The notes under the pieces: model-generated
Database searches by the model: none
Told to the model about the DNA's origin: nothing
The model's input: only the letters and a program-made list of their open reading frames with translations
Made by a program: the position numbers and the translations under genes
DNA from: an uncultured Alphaproteobacteria bacterium
GTDB taxonomy: Bacteria; Pseudomonadota; Alphaproteobacteria; RS24
Reading direction: 5' to 3'
Assembly: GCA_938091085.1 (NCBI GenBank)
Contig: CALKOC010000008.1
Span: 1-64,000 of the forward strand
Length of the DNA: 64,000 bases
Shown: positions 19,056 to 28,309 of the stretch, piece by piece
How the letters are laid out: each line of letters starts with the position of its first letter
Position numbering within the stretch: position 1 is the first letter of the stretch

Positions 19056-19883
19056 ATGAAAAACTTTAATAATAAGGTTGCAGTCATAACTGGCGCAGGT
19101 GGCGGCATAGGTGGTGCGCTAGCAAAGGCACTTGCCCGTCGTGGATGCCATCTGGCACTGGTTGATTATAACCCTGATATGCTTGAGAAAACACTGACGA
19201 CGCTGACTGAAACAAACGTCAAACTATCCAGCCATATTGCCGACGTCACAGACAAAAAACGAATGGCAGCTTTGCCGGATGAAATTGTCGCAGAACATGG
19301 ACGTGTAGATTTATTGATTAATAATGCTGGCATCACGCTGCAAAAAAGTTTTGATACACACAGTATCGAAGACTGGGAACGTATTGTGAATTTGAATTTT
19401 TGGGGTGTGCTTTATGGTTGTAAATTTTTCAAACCTTTACTTGAAAAGTCTACAGACGCACATGTCGTCAACATGTCGAGCATGACGGGGATGCTTGGTT
19501 TGCCAGCTCAATCCTCTTATTGCGCGACCAAGGCCGCTGTTAAGGGACTAACTGAGTCTCTATGGGCCGAATGGGGTGCCGCAGGAATTGGTGTAACTTC
19601 GGTTCACCCCGGGGCCATTAAAACAGATATGATGCAAGCGACCCTCAAGGACTCCGATGATTTGGCAGCGGCACAGAAGAACATGGATATGGTTGCCAAA
19701 ATCGGCATGGCGCCAGATGCAGCTGCAGAAAAAATTCTTCGTGCTGTTCAGAAGAAAAAGATGAAAGTCTTAGTTGGTAAAGACGCTGTCATTATGGATG
19801 CTATGAAAAGATTTACACCCGGGCTAATACATGGACTGTTTGCAAAAGTAGCAAGAAAGCAATTGGCCGCAGCGAGAAATTAA
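19056..19883 (+). CDS. SDR family oxidoreductase
   Basis: VAVITGAGGGIGGALA, LINNAGI, SSYCATKAAVKG. Confidence 0.9.
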   Translation: MKNFNNKVAVITGAGGGIGGALAKALARRGCHLALVDYNPDMLEKTLTTLTETNVKLSSHIADVTDKKRMAALPDEIVAEHGRVDLLINNAGITLQKSFDTHSIEDWERIVNLNFWGVLYGCKFFKPLLEKSTDAHVVNMSSMTGMLGLPAQSSYCATKAAVKGLTESLWAEWGAAGIGVTSVHPGAIKTDMMQATLKDSDDLAAAQKNMDMVAKIGMAPDAAAEKILRAVQKKKMKVLVGKDAVIMDAMKRFTPGLIHGLFAKVARKQLAAARN

Positions 19884-19946
19884 AAGAATTAGTTGAGCCA
19901 ACTAACGAGGCAGCAAATAAGCCGGTAAACTAGCCGGTAAACTAGA

Positions 19947-19976
19947 TTGACAAATGTCCTCTAATTCATTTGTTAT
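19947..19976 (+). promoter_or_regulatory. putative sigma70-type promoter TTGACA-N18-TGTTAT overlapping inverted repeat ACAAATG-N10-CATTTGT
   Basis: Read directly upstream of the SRPBCC/KSI gene pair. Confidence 0.45.
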
Positions 19977-20009
19977 GTGGATGCATGAAGGACAGATTTG
20001 AGGACAGAT

Positions 20010-20501
20010 ATGAGTACAGCAGAAAACCCAAATATAGACTTTAACCCAGACGCCCTTGTAACATCCATCAAGGTTGAGATAGACGCGCCCGCCTCTCTGG
20101 TATGGGACATCCTGATTGATATGCCTAAATATGGAGAGTGGAATCCGTTCTGTATTGAATGCGACTCCACATTGGAAATGGGTGCACCGGTCAATATGAA
20201 GTTAAAGAGTTATATCACGCCTGACGAGGTGTTTGATAATTGCGAATTTATCTGTGCTTTTGAACCTGAGAAAATGATTTCCTGGGAATTGCCTTATTCT
20301 GATGAATGGCCCTACCCCGCGCGACGCGACCAGATTATTGAAAGTCTTGGCCCTGAAAAATGCAGCTATTATTCTACCGATGCTTTTCTTGGCGATAACG
20401 GCATTCACGTGATGCGCTTTGCCGGACCATGGGTCAAAATAGCTTTTGATGACACTGCTCATGCTTTAAAGGCACGCGCAGAGGCCTTATACAACAAGTA
20501 G
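20010..20501 (+). CDS. SRPBCC / START-like domain protein
   Basis: VEIDAPASLVWDILIDMPKYGEWNPFCIECDS. Confidence 0.8.
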   Translation: MSTAENPNIDFNPDALVTSIKVEIDAPASLVWDILIDMPKYGEWNPFCIECDSTLEMGAPVNMKLKSYITPDEVFDNCEFICAFEPEKMISWELPYSDEWPYPARRDQIIESLGPEKCSYYSTDAFLGDNGIHVMRFAGPWVKIAFDDTAHALKARAEALYNK

Positions 20502-20535
20502 CGGCAACGCTTTATAAATATATACGGAGGGACTA

Positions 20536-20961
20536 ATGCCTGAAGATATGAACGAAGCAGTCAGTGATATTCTTGGAAGCAAAGGGGATGGCCTCGCTGA
20601 TGATATCATGATTGCTTCGGTAGAAAACTACGTCAAACATTTTAACAATGGTGATTATGAGGGGGTTGCTAATCTTTATGCCGAGACCGCAACTGTCGAA
20701 GATCCAATTGGTACGCCACTTAAAAATGGCAAATCAGAGATAAGAGAATTTTATAAAATGTCCACCCAACTCGGCGCACAACTTGCGCTTAACGGGCCGG
20801 TTCGGACTGCTGCCAATGCTGCTGCATTTGCCTTTAGCGTAACCACCGAGTCTCCAAATGGTACTATTCAAGTTGATGTGATTGATACGTTTAAATTTGA
20901 TGCGGACGGAAAAGTAATTGAAATGTGTGCCTATTGGGGGCAATCAAACGTCAAAATGTAA
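20536..20961 (+). CDS. ksi: steroid delta-5-3-ketosteroid isomerase-like protein
   Basis: VENYVKHFNNGDYEGVANLYAETATVEDPIGTPLKNGKSEIREFYKMS...AANAAAFAFSVTTE...VIDTFKFDADGKV closely parallels Comamonas KSI; Tyr14/Asp38/Asp99 equivalents present. Confidence 0.8.
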   Translation: MPEDMNEAVSDILGSKGDGLADDIMIASVENYVKHFNNGDYEGVANLYAETATVEDPIGTPLKNGKSEIREFYKMSTQLGAQLALNGPVRTAANAAAFAFSVTTESPNGTIQVDVIDTFKFDADGKVIEMCAYWGQSNVKM

Positions 20962-20980
20962 AACTGCTAGTTGGCTAGAT

Positions 20981-21898
20981 TTATAGAACCTCGCCCACCC
21001 AATCATCAATTGCGTTACAAAGATTCTCAATTTCTGAGAAAGCAAATGAATTATGTCCTGCGCCGGGCAATTCCATGAATTTAATCGATGCGGCGTTAAT
21101 ATAATCTTTCTGCGCTTCTACAGGCGGAGCTCCTAAGTCATGCTCTCCCGCAGCCATAAATAATGGCACAGTGATTTTGTTGACCTCAGGCCGGAAGCTG
21201 CCTCTAATCATAGACATATAACCACCGGCAGAAAAAAGCGATGCCTGTACTTTCATTAAAAGGGCATGCGCACCTTCATTCTCAGCGCCAAAAGTAATGG
21301 ACTCTAAACTCGGACCACCGCTTTCATAATTAATGAAGGGCGCCTTGAACATGCGTAACACATGAGTTTCCATTTCTTTTTCAAGTTTTTCAGGCTGCTC
21401 GATATATTTCATATCTTCTTCTTGCAAGCCCCAGTCCAGCCCACCTGCATTAGAACCAATCAAACAGATGCCGTCAAAAGGCATAAGTGAATTAATCAGC
21501 GTAATCATCATACCGCCCATCGAATGGCCTGTACCAATTTTCTTCACATCGGCAATCGCCGGATGAGCAAAAAATTCTTTCAACGCTTGAACCGTAAAAC
21601 TAACCGACTGACGCGGAGTGAAAAAAGGATGTGAGTCGTCTATTTTGTTTTCACCTACACCTGCATGATCCATAAGCATTACAGCGTGACCAAGACCGCA
21701 CATACGCGACGCGAAGGAATAATCAAAACCTTCTGCCTGACCGAGATTGAAATAATCCTTTGTATTGCCACCGCCCGGCTGACAGAAAAACAAGGATTTT
21801 GCCGGGCTATCGGGAAGAAACAGTGAAGCTGTAAAATCTGTCTCAAAACCACCCAAAAGGGTGACTTTGGTTTTTAGTATTATGGCATCATTTAGCAT
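20981..21898 (-). CDS. alpha/beta hydrolase
   Basis: GTGHSMGGMM nucleophile elbow, LPGAGHNSF catalytic His region. Confidence 0.8.
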   Translation of the reverse strand: MLNDAIILKTKVTLLGGFETDFTASLFLPDSPAKSLFFCQPGGGNTKDYFNLGQAEGFDYSFASRMCGLGHAVMLMDHAGVGENKIDDSHPFFTPRQSVSFTVQALKEFFAHPAIADVKKIGTGHSMGGMMITLINSLMPFDGICLIGSNAGGLDWGLQEEDMKYIEQPEKLEKEMETHVLRMFKAPFINYESGGPSLESITFGAENEGAHALLMKVQASLFSAGGYMSMIRGSFRPEVNKITVPLFMAAGEHDLGAPPVEAQKDYINAASIKFMELPGAGHNSFAFSEIENLCNAIDDWVGEVL

Positions 21899-21928
21899 TG
21901 TTCATTAAACCATCAAATGTCAGCGAGA

Positions 21929-22249
21929 CTAGATTTGCGGGCCTACAGTAAGAGATAATCCGTCATGATCTTCGCTCAGAATAATCTGGCAACATAGTCT
22001 TGAGGTAGATTTAATCTCAACAAGTTCTTCAAGAGATTCAAGCATATAACCTTCATCTTCAGTTCTTTCACCGGTAAGCGCATTCCAATCGTCATCAATG
22101 TAAACATGGCAAGTTCCGCATGAGGCCATGCCACCGCATGTGCCTTCAACTATGCCTGCATCACGGATAGTGTTCATTAATTGAGAACCAGATGTGGCCG
22201 TCAGTTCTTTTTTTGCGCCGTCGGCGTCTGTAACGTAAATATTAATCAT
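21929..22249 (-). CDS. 2Fe-2S ferredoxin (adrenodoxin-like)
   Basis: GTCGGMASCGTCHVYIDDDW...SRLCCQI cluster ligands. Confidence 0.9.
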   Translation of the reverse strand: MINIYVTDADGAKKELTATSGSQLMNTIRDAGIVEGTCGGMASCGTCHVYIDDDWNALTGERTEDEGYMLESLEELVEIKSTSRLCCQIILSEDHDGLSLTVGPQI

Positions 22250-22269
22250 TTTTGCCTATCAATAATAAA

Positions 22270-22284
22270 TCGAACGAAGTTTGT
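22270..22284. promoter_or_regulatory. putative operator box TCGAA-CGAAG-TTTGT
   Basis: Strong left half-site, degenerate right; 21 nt upstream of the ferredoxin start. Confidence 0.25.
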
Positions 22285-22313
22285 ATTGACTGGTTTGTCA
22301 TAGTAGGTATTTT

Positions 22314-22328
22314 CAGAAACATGTTCGA
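22314..22328. promoter_or_regulatory. putative operator box CAGAA-ACATG-TTCGA(AAA) in the ferredoxin/CoA-transferase divergent region
   Basis: Same 15-bp architecture and A-tract. Confidence 0.45.
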
Positions 22329-22444
22329 AAATAATTATTGGTCTCTTACCTACTCCGATTGCAATTTTCAAGCAAGACTTGTCTAAGGATCACGAAGTAG
22401 GTGAAACCATAAAATATAATTTATGATTCCGGAGGGGAAAAGCA

Positions 22445-24868
22445 ATGTCGGGAGTTCTAGAGGGTCTTAAAGTTCTTGATTTAAGTTGGGGGGTCGCAGG
22501 TCCTATGACGGGAATGTTACTGTGTGACCATGGTGCGGATGTTACACGTATTGAACGTCCTGAAGGCGACCCTTTTGAAGGCTTGCTTGGTTATAAAGTC
22601 TGGCATCGTGGTAAAAAAAATGCGGTTTTAAACCTCAAAGACGATGCTGACTTAGACATATTTTACAAGCTGGCTGCGGATGCCGATATTGTTATTGAAA
22701 GCTTTAGACCTGGCGTCACCACACGCCTTAAAATTGATTATGCAACCCTTGCCGCCACCAATCCTAAATTAATCTACTGCTCAATTACCGGTTATGGTGA
22801 CGACACAGAAGATAAAGACAAACCAGGTTATGACGGCCTCGTTGCCGCCCGTGTCGGTCTGCAATATGAACAACGCGGATGGCCTGAAGGCAGTGTGTAT
22901 CACATTAAAGGTATGCCGGATGTTTTTGAGGATTTGGAAATCGACAATGACTGGGTGCAAGGGCCTGATCGTGAAGGACCGTTACAGGTATCTTCACCTT
23001 GGCCAAGTCTTGGGGCGTTTTTCTCGGCAACGACGGGTATTTCAGCTGCTCTGTTCGCTCGTGAGCAAACAGGCAATGGTCAGCAGGTTAAAACATCACT
23101 CCTGCAGGGTGCCATGGCATGTATGAGCGGTGTCTGGCAACGTATGGACGAACCAGATGCGGAAGGCTTTAACACTTGGATTATGTGTAGCAAAAGCCCT
23201 AAAGGACATTTTAAAACCTCTGATGGTCGCTGGATTCATAACTGGGTACCAAACCCGCGCTTTATTCTTGAGTCCTCTAAAGGGGATAAGCTGGACGCCA
23301 ATCCTGATTTGACAGTTCAAAATGACCCTGACCGCTTTGGTATCGGACCAGAAGAACTTCTTGTGATGTCGCATTATCATCCAATCCTTGCCGATGCGAT
23401 GAGCAAATTCCCTTGTGATGAATGGGTGGAAGCTGCAGCAACTGCTGGTGTGACCATGCAAGAATGTCGTTCAATTGAAGACTCGTTGACTGACCCGCTT
23501 TTGATTGATGATGGCTGTGTGACAACTGTTGATGACCCTGAACTTGGGCCGATCAACCAGGTTGGCATCACCTACCGCTTAGAAAACAGCCCCGGAAAAG
23601 TTAAAGGCCCGACGCGTGCTACAGGCAGCGATACGGATGCAGTGAAAGATTACGCCGCCTCCCTAGCCTCACCTCAGGTCATAGAGAAAAATATAGTCAA
23701 TGGCGACCCACCGTTAAAAGGTATCCGTGTGCTTGACCTAGGTCTGGCAATTGCAGGCCCGTTTGGTTGTCAGTTGCTGGCGGATATGGGCGCAGAAGTC
23801 ATTAAAATTAATACGCTTTGGGATAGCTTCTGGCATCGCACACATATTGCCTATATGGCTAATCGCGGTAAACGCTCCATTGCCCTGATGCTGAAGCATC
23901 CAAAAGGGATGGAAGTTCTGAAAAAACTCATCGCCAGCTGTGATGTGGTGCAACATAATATGCGCTATGCCGCCGTAGAGAGACTTGGTCTCGATTACGA
24001 TACGCTAAAAAAAGAGTTTCCTGAGCTGATTTATTGCCATACCCGCGGTTTTGAAAAAGGCCCTCGTATGGGACTCCCGGGTAATGATCAGACCGGCGCT
24101 TGCTTGTCTGGCATTCAGTATTCAGATGGAGCGGTTCATGCTGGGGGACATCCACTATGGTCACTTACCTCGCTCGGCGATACTGGTAATGGTTTCTTGT
24201 CGGCTATCGCTATTTGCCAGGCGCTTTATGAGCGCAAAAAAACCGGCAAAGGTCAGTTTGTAGATACCTCGATTATTAATGCGGCTCTTTTGAACACCAG
24301 CTATGCAGTTGCAAAACCAGATGGCAGTGCGATTGACAGACCCCTTCTGGATCTAAATCAGACGGGCTTTAGTGTTTACTACCGCATTTATAAAACCACA
24401 GATGAATGGATTATGGTCACTGCAATCAATGATGCACACAAATCCGCTCTCGATGGAATAATTGGTGCAGGTGCCGATGCGGCGACTGCTGAAAAAGTGT
24501 TTGCAGGTAAATCATCCGATGAATGGTTGAAAATTCTTGCTGATAGCGGTGTTCCTGCTGAATTGTCAGATAGAAAATACTCTCTCGACTTTTTCGATAA
24601 TGCAGACTTCAAAAAGCGTGGCTGGACAGCTGAATATAATGATCGTTTTGTTGGCAAGCTTGAGCAGATTGGTTTGACTTATGACCTCTCTGATACGCCG
24701 GCACGTATTCCGAGCAGCCCTCTCATCGTAGGTGATAATACAGAGTCCTTACTGCACGAACTTGGTTATTCCGAGGAAGAAATTGACGTAATGGTCAATG
24801 AGACAGCTGTTCTGTGTGATCCACCTCGTAAAGGACAATCAGAACTCGAAAGTCCATGGAATATATAA
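22445..24868 (+). CDS. fused two-domain family III CoA-transferase (CaiB/BaiF)
   Basis: Two CoA-transferase domains: LKVLDLSWGVAGPMTGMLLCDHGADVTRIE and IRVLDLGLAIAGPFGCQLLADMGAEVIKI; GGAGGGG SD. Confidence 0.9.
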   Translation: MSGVLEGLKVLDLSWGVAGPMTGMLLCDHGADVTRIERPEGDPFEGLLGYKVWHRGKKNAVLNLKDDADLDIFYKLAADADIVIESFRPGVTTRLKIDYATLAATNPKLIYCSITGYGDDTEDKDKPGYDGLVAARVGLQYEQRGWPEGSVYHIKGMPDVFEDLEIDNDWVQGPDREGPLQVSSPWPSLGAFFSATTGISAALFAREQTGNGQQVKTSLLQGAMACMSGVWQRMDEPDAEGFNTWIMCSKSPKGHFKTSDGRWIHNWVPNPRFILESSKGDKLDANPDLTVQNDPDRFGIGPEELLVMSHYHPILADAMSKFPCDEWVEAAATAGVTMQECRSIEDSLTDPLLIDDGCVTTVDDPELGPINQVGITYRLENSPGKVKGPTRATGSDTDAVKDYAASLASPQVIEKNIVNGDPPLKGIRVLDLGLAIAGPFGCQLLADMGAEVIKINTLWDSFWHRTHIAYMANRGKRSIALMLKHPKGMEVLKKLIASCDVVQHNMRYAAVERLGLDYDTLKKEFPELIYCHTRGFEKGPRMGLPGNDQTGACLSGIQYSDGAVHAGGHPLWSLTSLGDTGNGFLSAIAICQALYERKKTGKGQFVDTSIINAALLNTSYAVAKPDGSAIDRPLLDLNQTGFSVYYRIYKTTDEWIMVTAINDAHKSALDGIIGAGADAATAEKVFAGKSSDEWLKILADSGVPAELSDRKYSLDFFDNADFKKRGWTAEYNDRFVGKLEQIGLTYDLSDTPARIPSSPLIVGDNTESLLHELGYSEEEIDVMVNETAVLCDPPRKGQSELESPWNI

Positions 24869-24892
24869 GTGAAAATATAACTGGAGAATATA

Positions 24893-25288
24893 ATGCGCCC
24901 TGATCCAATACTAAAAATTGATACCGCCTTCTTCTGGGAGGCTTGCGAACGTGGCGAGTTTGTTGCCCAAAAATGTGGAGCTTGCGATATTTTATGGCAC
25001 CCGCCCCGCCCGATGTGCCCCAAATGTCATAGTACTGAAAAAGAAGTCCAGCAGTTATCCGGTCTGGGAACAGTCGTTAGCTGGTGTGTTGCGGTTAGAC
25101 CGCAAGCTTTTGGCTTTGACGAGTCACCCATTGCCGCCCTTATCGAACTTGATGAAGGTCTGCGCTTCGTTTCAAATATTGAAGGGGTCGCTGAAGATGA
25201 TATGCAACCTGGCATTCGGGTTCAGGTAGCTTTTGCCGATACATCAGGTGGTAAAAAAGTCCCCGTCTTTAAACCCGTTTCAGAATAA
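24893..25288 (+). CDS. Zn-ribbon/OB-fold (DUF35) protein, ChsH2-like partner
   Basis: KCGACDILWHPPRPMCPKCHS Zn-ribbon then OB-fold GTVVSWCVAVRPQ. Confidence 0.88.
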   Translation: MRPDPILKIDTAFFWEACERGEFVAQKCGACDILWHPPRPMCPKCHSTEKEVQQLSGLGTVVSWCVAVRPQAFGFDESPIAALIELDEGLRFVSNIEGVAEDDMQPGIRVQVAFADTSGGKKVPVFKPVSE

Positions 25289-25342
25289 GTACAGGTATTC
25301 AACCTTACCTGTTTTAAAAAGTCACATTAAAGGAAGACCCGC

Positions 25343-26500
25343 ATGTCAAAAACCAACAACCAAGCAGCTATTGTAGGAATTGGTCAGACCGAATTTTCAA
25401 AGGATTCAGGTCGTTCAGAACAACAACTCGCCGCCGAAGCTGTCATTGCCGCCTGTAAAGACGCCGGCATTAACCCTTCTGAAATTGATGGATGCATTAC
25501 CTACACCATCGACAACTCTGATGAAGTTGACCTTCTTCGTTCTGTCGGGTGCAAGGAGCTAAACTATACAGTTCGTCTACCTCAAGGTGGCGCTGCAAAC
25601 GCCGCGACACTCTATCATGCTAAAAACGCAGTTGAGTCCGGCGTTTGTGATGTTGTCGTTATATGGCGCGCCATGAATGAAAGGTCGCAATATCGCTTCG
25701 GTCAGCCGACAGTTTCGATTAGTCCTGATGCCAATGGCTCGACATTTATCGAATGGTGCTTTCCTTTTGGCGCCCAAACACCTGCATCATGGGAGGCACT
25801 TTCTTGCGGCCAGTATCTTAGTAAATATGGCGTGACCTCGGAAGATTTGGGTAATATCGCCGTGCTGATGCGCAAGCATGCCGCGACAAATCCGAATGCA
25901 TGGTTCTATAAACAACCAATTACACTTGAGGAGCATCAAAACAGCCGCTGGATTGTTAAGCCGTGGCTTCGTCTACTAGATTGCTGTCAGGAGTCGGATG
26001 GGGGCGTTGCTATTATTGTAGCGCGCATGGATAAAGCCAAAGATCTGAAACAGACGCCTGCCCGCTTGCTGGCAGCACAATATTCATTTCTGTTCAACCA
26101 TGAGATTATCTCCGATTTTTATGAAGGTGATCTAACAGGCTTACCCTTCAGTGAACGGGTAACAGAGAAGCTTATTGAAGATGCTGGTATTGCCCCAAAG
26201 GATACAGATGTTGCCATGATATATGACAACTTCACTCCACAAGTTTTACGCCAATTGGAAGGCTTTGGTTATTGCGGGCCGGGTGAAGCCAAGGATTATA
26301 TTGCTGATGGTAATATGGAACTTGACGGCAAAACACCTCTCAGCCCTAACGGGGGTCTCATTGGTGAAGGGTATATTCACGGCATGAATAATATTACTGA
26401 AGCCGTGCGCCAGATTCGCGGAACCGCCGCAAATCAGGTAGAAAATGTCGAAACAGCTTTTGTCGCTTCGGGTGTAGCCGGAGCAATCTTAGGTAAATAG
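25343..26500 (+). CDS. SCP2-type thiolase-like protein (Ltp/Ltp2-like, candidate aldolase)
   Basis: AAIVGIGQTEFSKDSG, DVVVIWRAMNERSQYRFGQ, GGLIGEGYIHGMNNITEAVRQIRG; CxSG nucleophile region reads GGAAN. Confidence 0.85.
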   Translation: MSKTNNQAAIVGIGQTEFSKDSGRSEQQLAAEAVIAACKDAGINPSEIDGCITYTIDNSDEVDLLRSVGCKELNYTVRLPQGGAANAATLYHAKNAVESGVCDVVVIWRAMNERSQYRFGQPTVSISPDANGSTFIEWCFPFGAQTPASWEALSCGQYLSKYGVTSEDLGNIAVLMRKHAATNPNAWFYKQPITLEEHQNSRWIVKPWLRLLDCCQESDGGVAIIVARMDKAKDLKQTPARLLAAQYSFLFNHEIISDFYEGDLTGLPFSERVTEKLIEDAGIAPKDTDVAMIYDNFTPQVLRQLEGFGYCGPGEAKDYIADGNMELDGKTPLSPNGGLIGEGYIHGMNNITEAVRQIRGTAANQVENVETAFVASGVAGAILGK

Positions 26501-26508
26501 GAAAAAAA

Positions 26509-26814
26509 ATGGTGCAAATAAAAGCAGGTACAAAACTTTTTAGCGCAGTCTGTGATACACAAATTATGGTTCTGCGCGTACCAGCAGATGATCTTGATGT
26601 GACATGTGGCGGCTTGCCCATGCAAACTGAAGAAGCTGCTGAAAAATCTTCTATGTCAGGTGATGCGGGTGAAGGTAGTCTCGTTGGTAAACGCTATGTG
26701 GATGAAGCCGAAACCATGGAATTTCTTTGTACGCGTGGCGGCGAAGGAAACATCTCAGTGAATGGGGTCGCGCTGGAAATTAAACAAGCTAAACGTCTCC
26801 CCTCATCTGATTAA
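26509..26814 (+). CDS. small conserved-looking protein of unknown function
   Basis: 101 aa ORF in operon context; KLFSAVCDTQIMVLRVPADDLDVTCGGLPM...LVGKRYVDEAETMEFLCTRGGEG. Confidence 0.65.
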   Translation: MVQIKAGTKLFSAVCDTQIMVLRVPADDLDVTCGGLPMQTEEAAEKSSMSGDAGEGSLVGKRYVDEAETMEFLCTRGGEGNISVNGVALEIKQAKRLPSSD

Positions 26815-26836
26815 TCTTATTAAACCGGACAGTTAA

Positions 26837-28309
26837 ATGAATATTCACCTCATCCTTCAGATGGCCGCAGACAGCATGCCAGACAGGGAAGCCGTTATTT
26901 GCGGATCTCAAAGACTGACATATCAGGACCTTGGGGATGCTGTGAATTCGCTTGCTGACAAGCTTGAGGATACCAAGAAACTCGCCTATTTGGCCGAGAC
27001 AGGCACAGCGGCTCCGGTTGCTATGTTTGCAGCAGCTTTGCGGGGAATTCCTTATGTGCCGATAAATTACCGTCTGGCTGAAGACCAAATTACGTCCTTA
27101 TTAAAAAGAGTTTCACCAGCATTGTTAATTAGTGATGATGCACCTGAGGTGGAAGGTATTACCAAAATTGCCCCTGCTCAGGTTTTCGAACGGACTACAT
27201 CTTGGGATGGTTTCGCCCCTGATGAGGAAGGTAGCATTGCTATTGAACTCTTCACGAGCGGAACAACCGGCGACCCAAAATCTGCTATTTTGCGTCATGA
27301 CAATCTGATGGCTTATATTCTCGGCACGATTGAATTTATGAGCGCCGAGGAGTCCCAAAGTACTTTGGTCAGTGTCCCGCCCTATCATATTGCCGGCATC
27401 TCAGCGATACTTAGCTCTGTTTATGCGGGTCGCCGCATGGTGCAACTACCAAATTTCTCACCGGAAGCATGGCTAAAATTAGCAAAACAAGAAAATGTCT
27501 CCCAAGCTTTTCTTGTTCCGACAATGCTCCAGCGTATTATCGAATATACGGCCAGTAATAATGAAACGCTCGATTTGCCTGCCATGCAAGCCATTGCTTA
27601 TGGTGGCGGAAAGATGCCTCATTCTGTCATTGAACAAGCTATGACGTTAATGCCGCATGTGAATTTCACGAATGCTTACGGACTAACTGAAACCAGCTCG
27701 ACCATTTGTCTGCTCGACCCAGATGACCATCGCGATGCCTTCCAGTCTGAGGACCCCGCAGTGCGGGCGCGCTTATCTTCAGTGGGCAGACCTCTGCCTT
27801 CTGTTGAGATGGAAATCCGAGACGACGATAATGCACCATGCGGTGCTGGGGATGCCGGATATGTATTTGTTCGTGGCGAACAAGTCAGCGGTGAATATCA
27901 CGGCAGTGGTTCTTTATTAGATGAGAATGGCTGGTTCCCAACTCGCGATAGAGGCTATTTAGATGATGCCGGTTACCTCTTTTTAGACGGGCGGGCAGAT
28001 GATGTTATTGTTAGAGGCGGCGAAAATATTTCCCCCGGCGAGATTGAAGATGTTTTGATTGAAATGTCAGATATCAAAGATGTCGCCGCTGTAGCTGTCG
28101 CAGATGATGAATGGGGTGAAGCGGTTGGTGTGGTAATTGTACCGGCTGACATGACGACCCCACCAGAAATTGAGGCCATAAAATCTCATGTTAAAAATCA
28201 ACTCCGTTCCAGCCGCGTGCCGACAAAAGTCACATTCATGGAGGAGTTGCCCTATAATGAGACCGGCAAACTTCTACGCCGAGTTTTAAGGGATGTCTTT
28301 TCAACATAA
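26837..28309 (+). CDS. AMP-dependent acyl-CoA synthetase/ligase
   Basis: IELFTSGTTGDPKSAILRHDN, NAYGLTETSSTICLL, VRGGENISPGEIEDVL, PYNETGKLLRRVL. Confidence 0.93.
   Translation: MNIHLILQMAADSMPDREAVICGSQRLTYQDLGDAVNSLADKLEDTKKLAYLAETGTAAPVAMFAAALRGIPYVPINYRLAEDQITSLLKRVSPALLISDDAPEVEGITKIAPAQVFERTTSWDGFAPDEEGSIAIELFTSGTTGDPKSAILRHDNLMAYILGTIEFMSAEESQSTLVSVPPYHIAGISAILSSVYAGRRMVQLPNFSPEAWLKLAKQENVSQAFLVPTMLQRIIEYTASNNETLDLPAMQAIAYGGGKMPHSVIEQAMTLMPHVNFTNAYGLTETSSTICLLDPDDHRDAFQSEDPAVRARLSSVGRPLPSVEMEIRDDDNAPCGAGDAGYVFVRGEQVSGEYHGSGSLLDENGWFPTRDRGYLDDAGYLFLDGRADDVIVRGGENISPGEIEDVLIEMSDIKDVAAVAVADDEWGEAVGVVIVPADMTTPPEIEAIKSHVKNQLRSSRVPTKVTFMEELPYNETGKLLRRVLRDVFST

Noticed and set aside
25343-26500. 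Calling this ORF a beta-ketothiolase
   Set aside because: The CxSG nucleophile segment appears to be absent; kept as SCP2-thiolase-like/candidate aldolase
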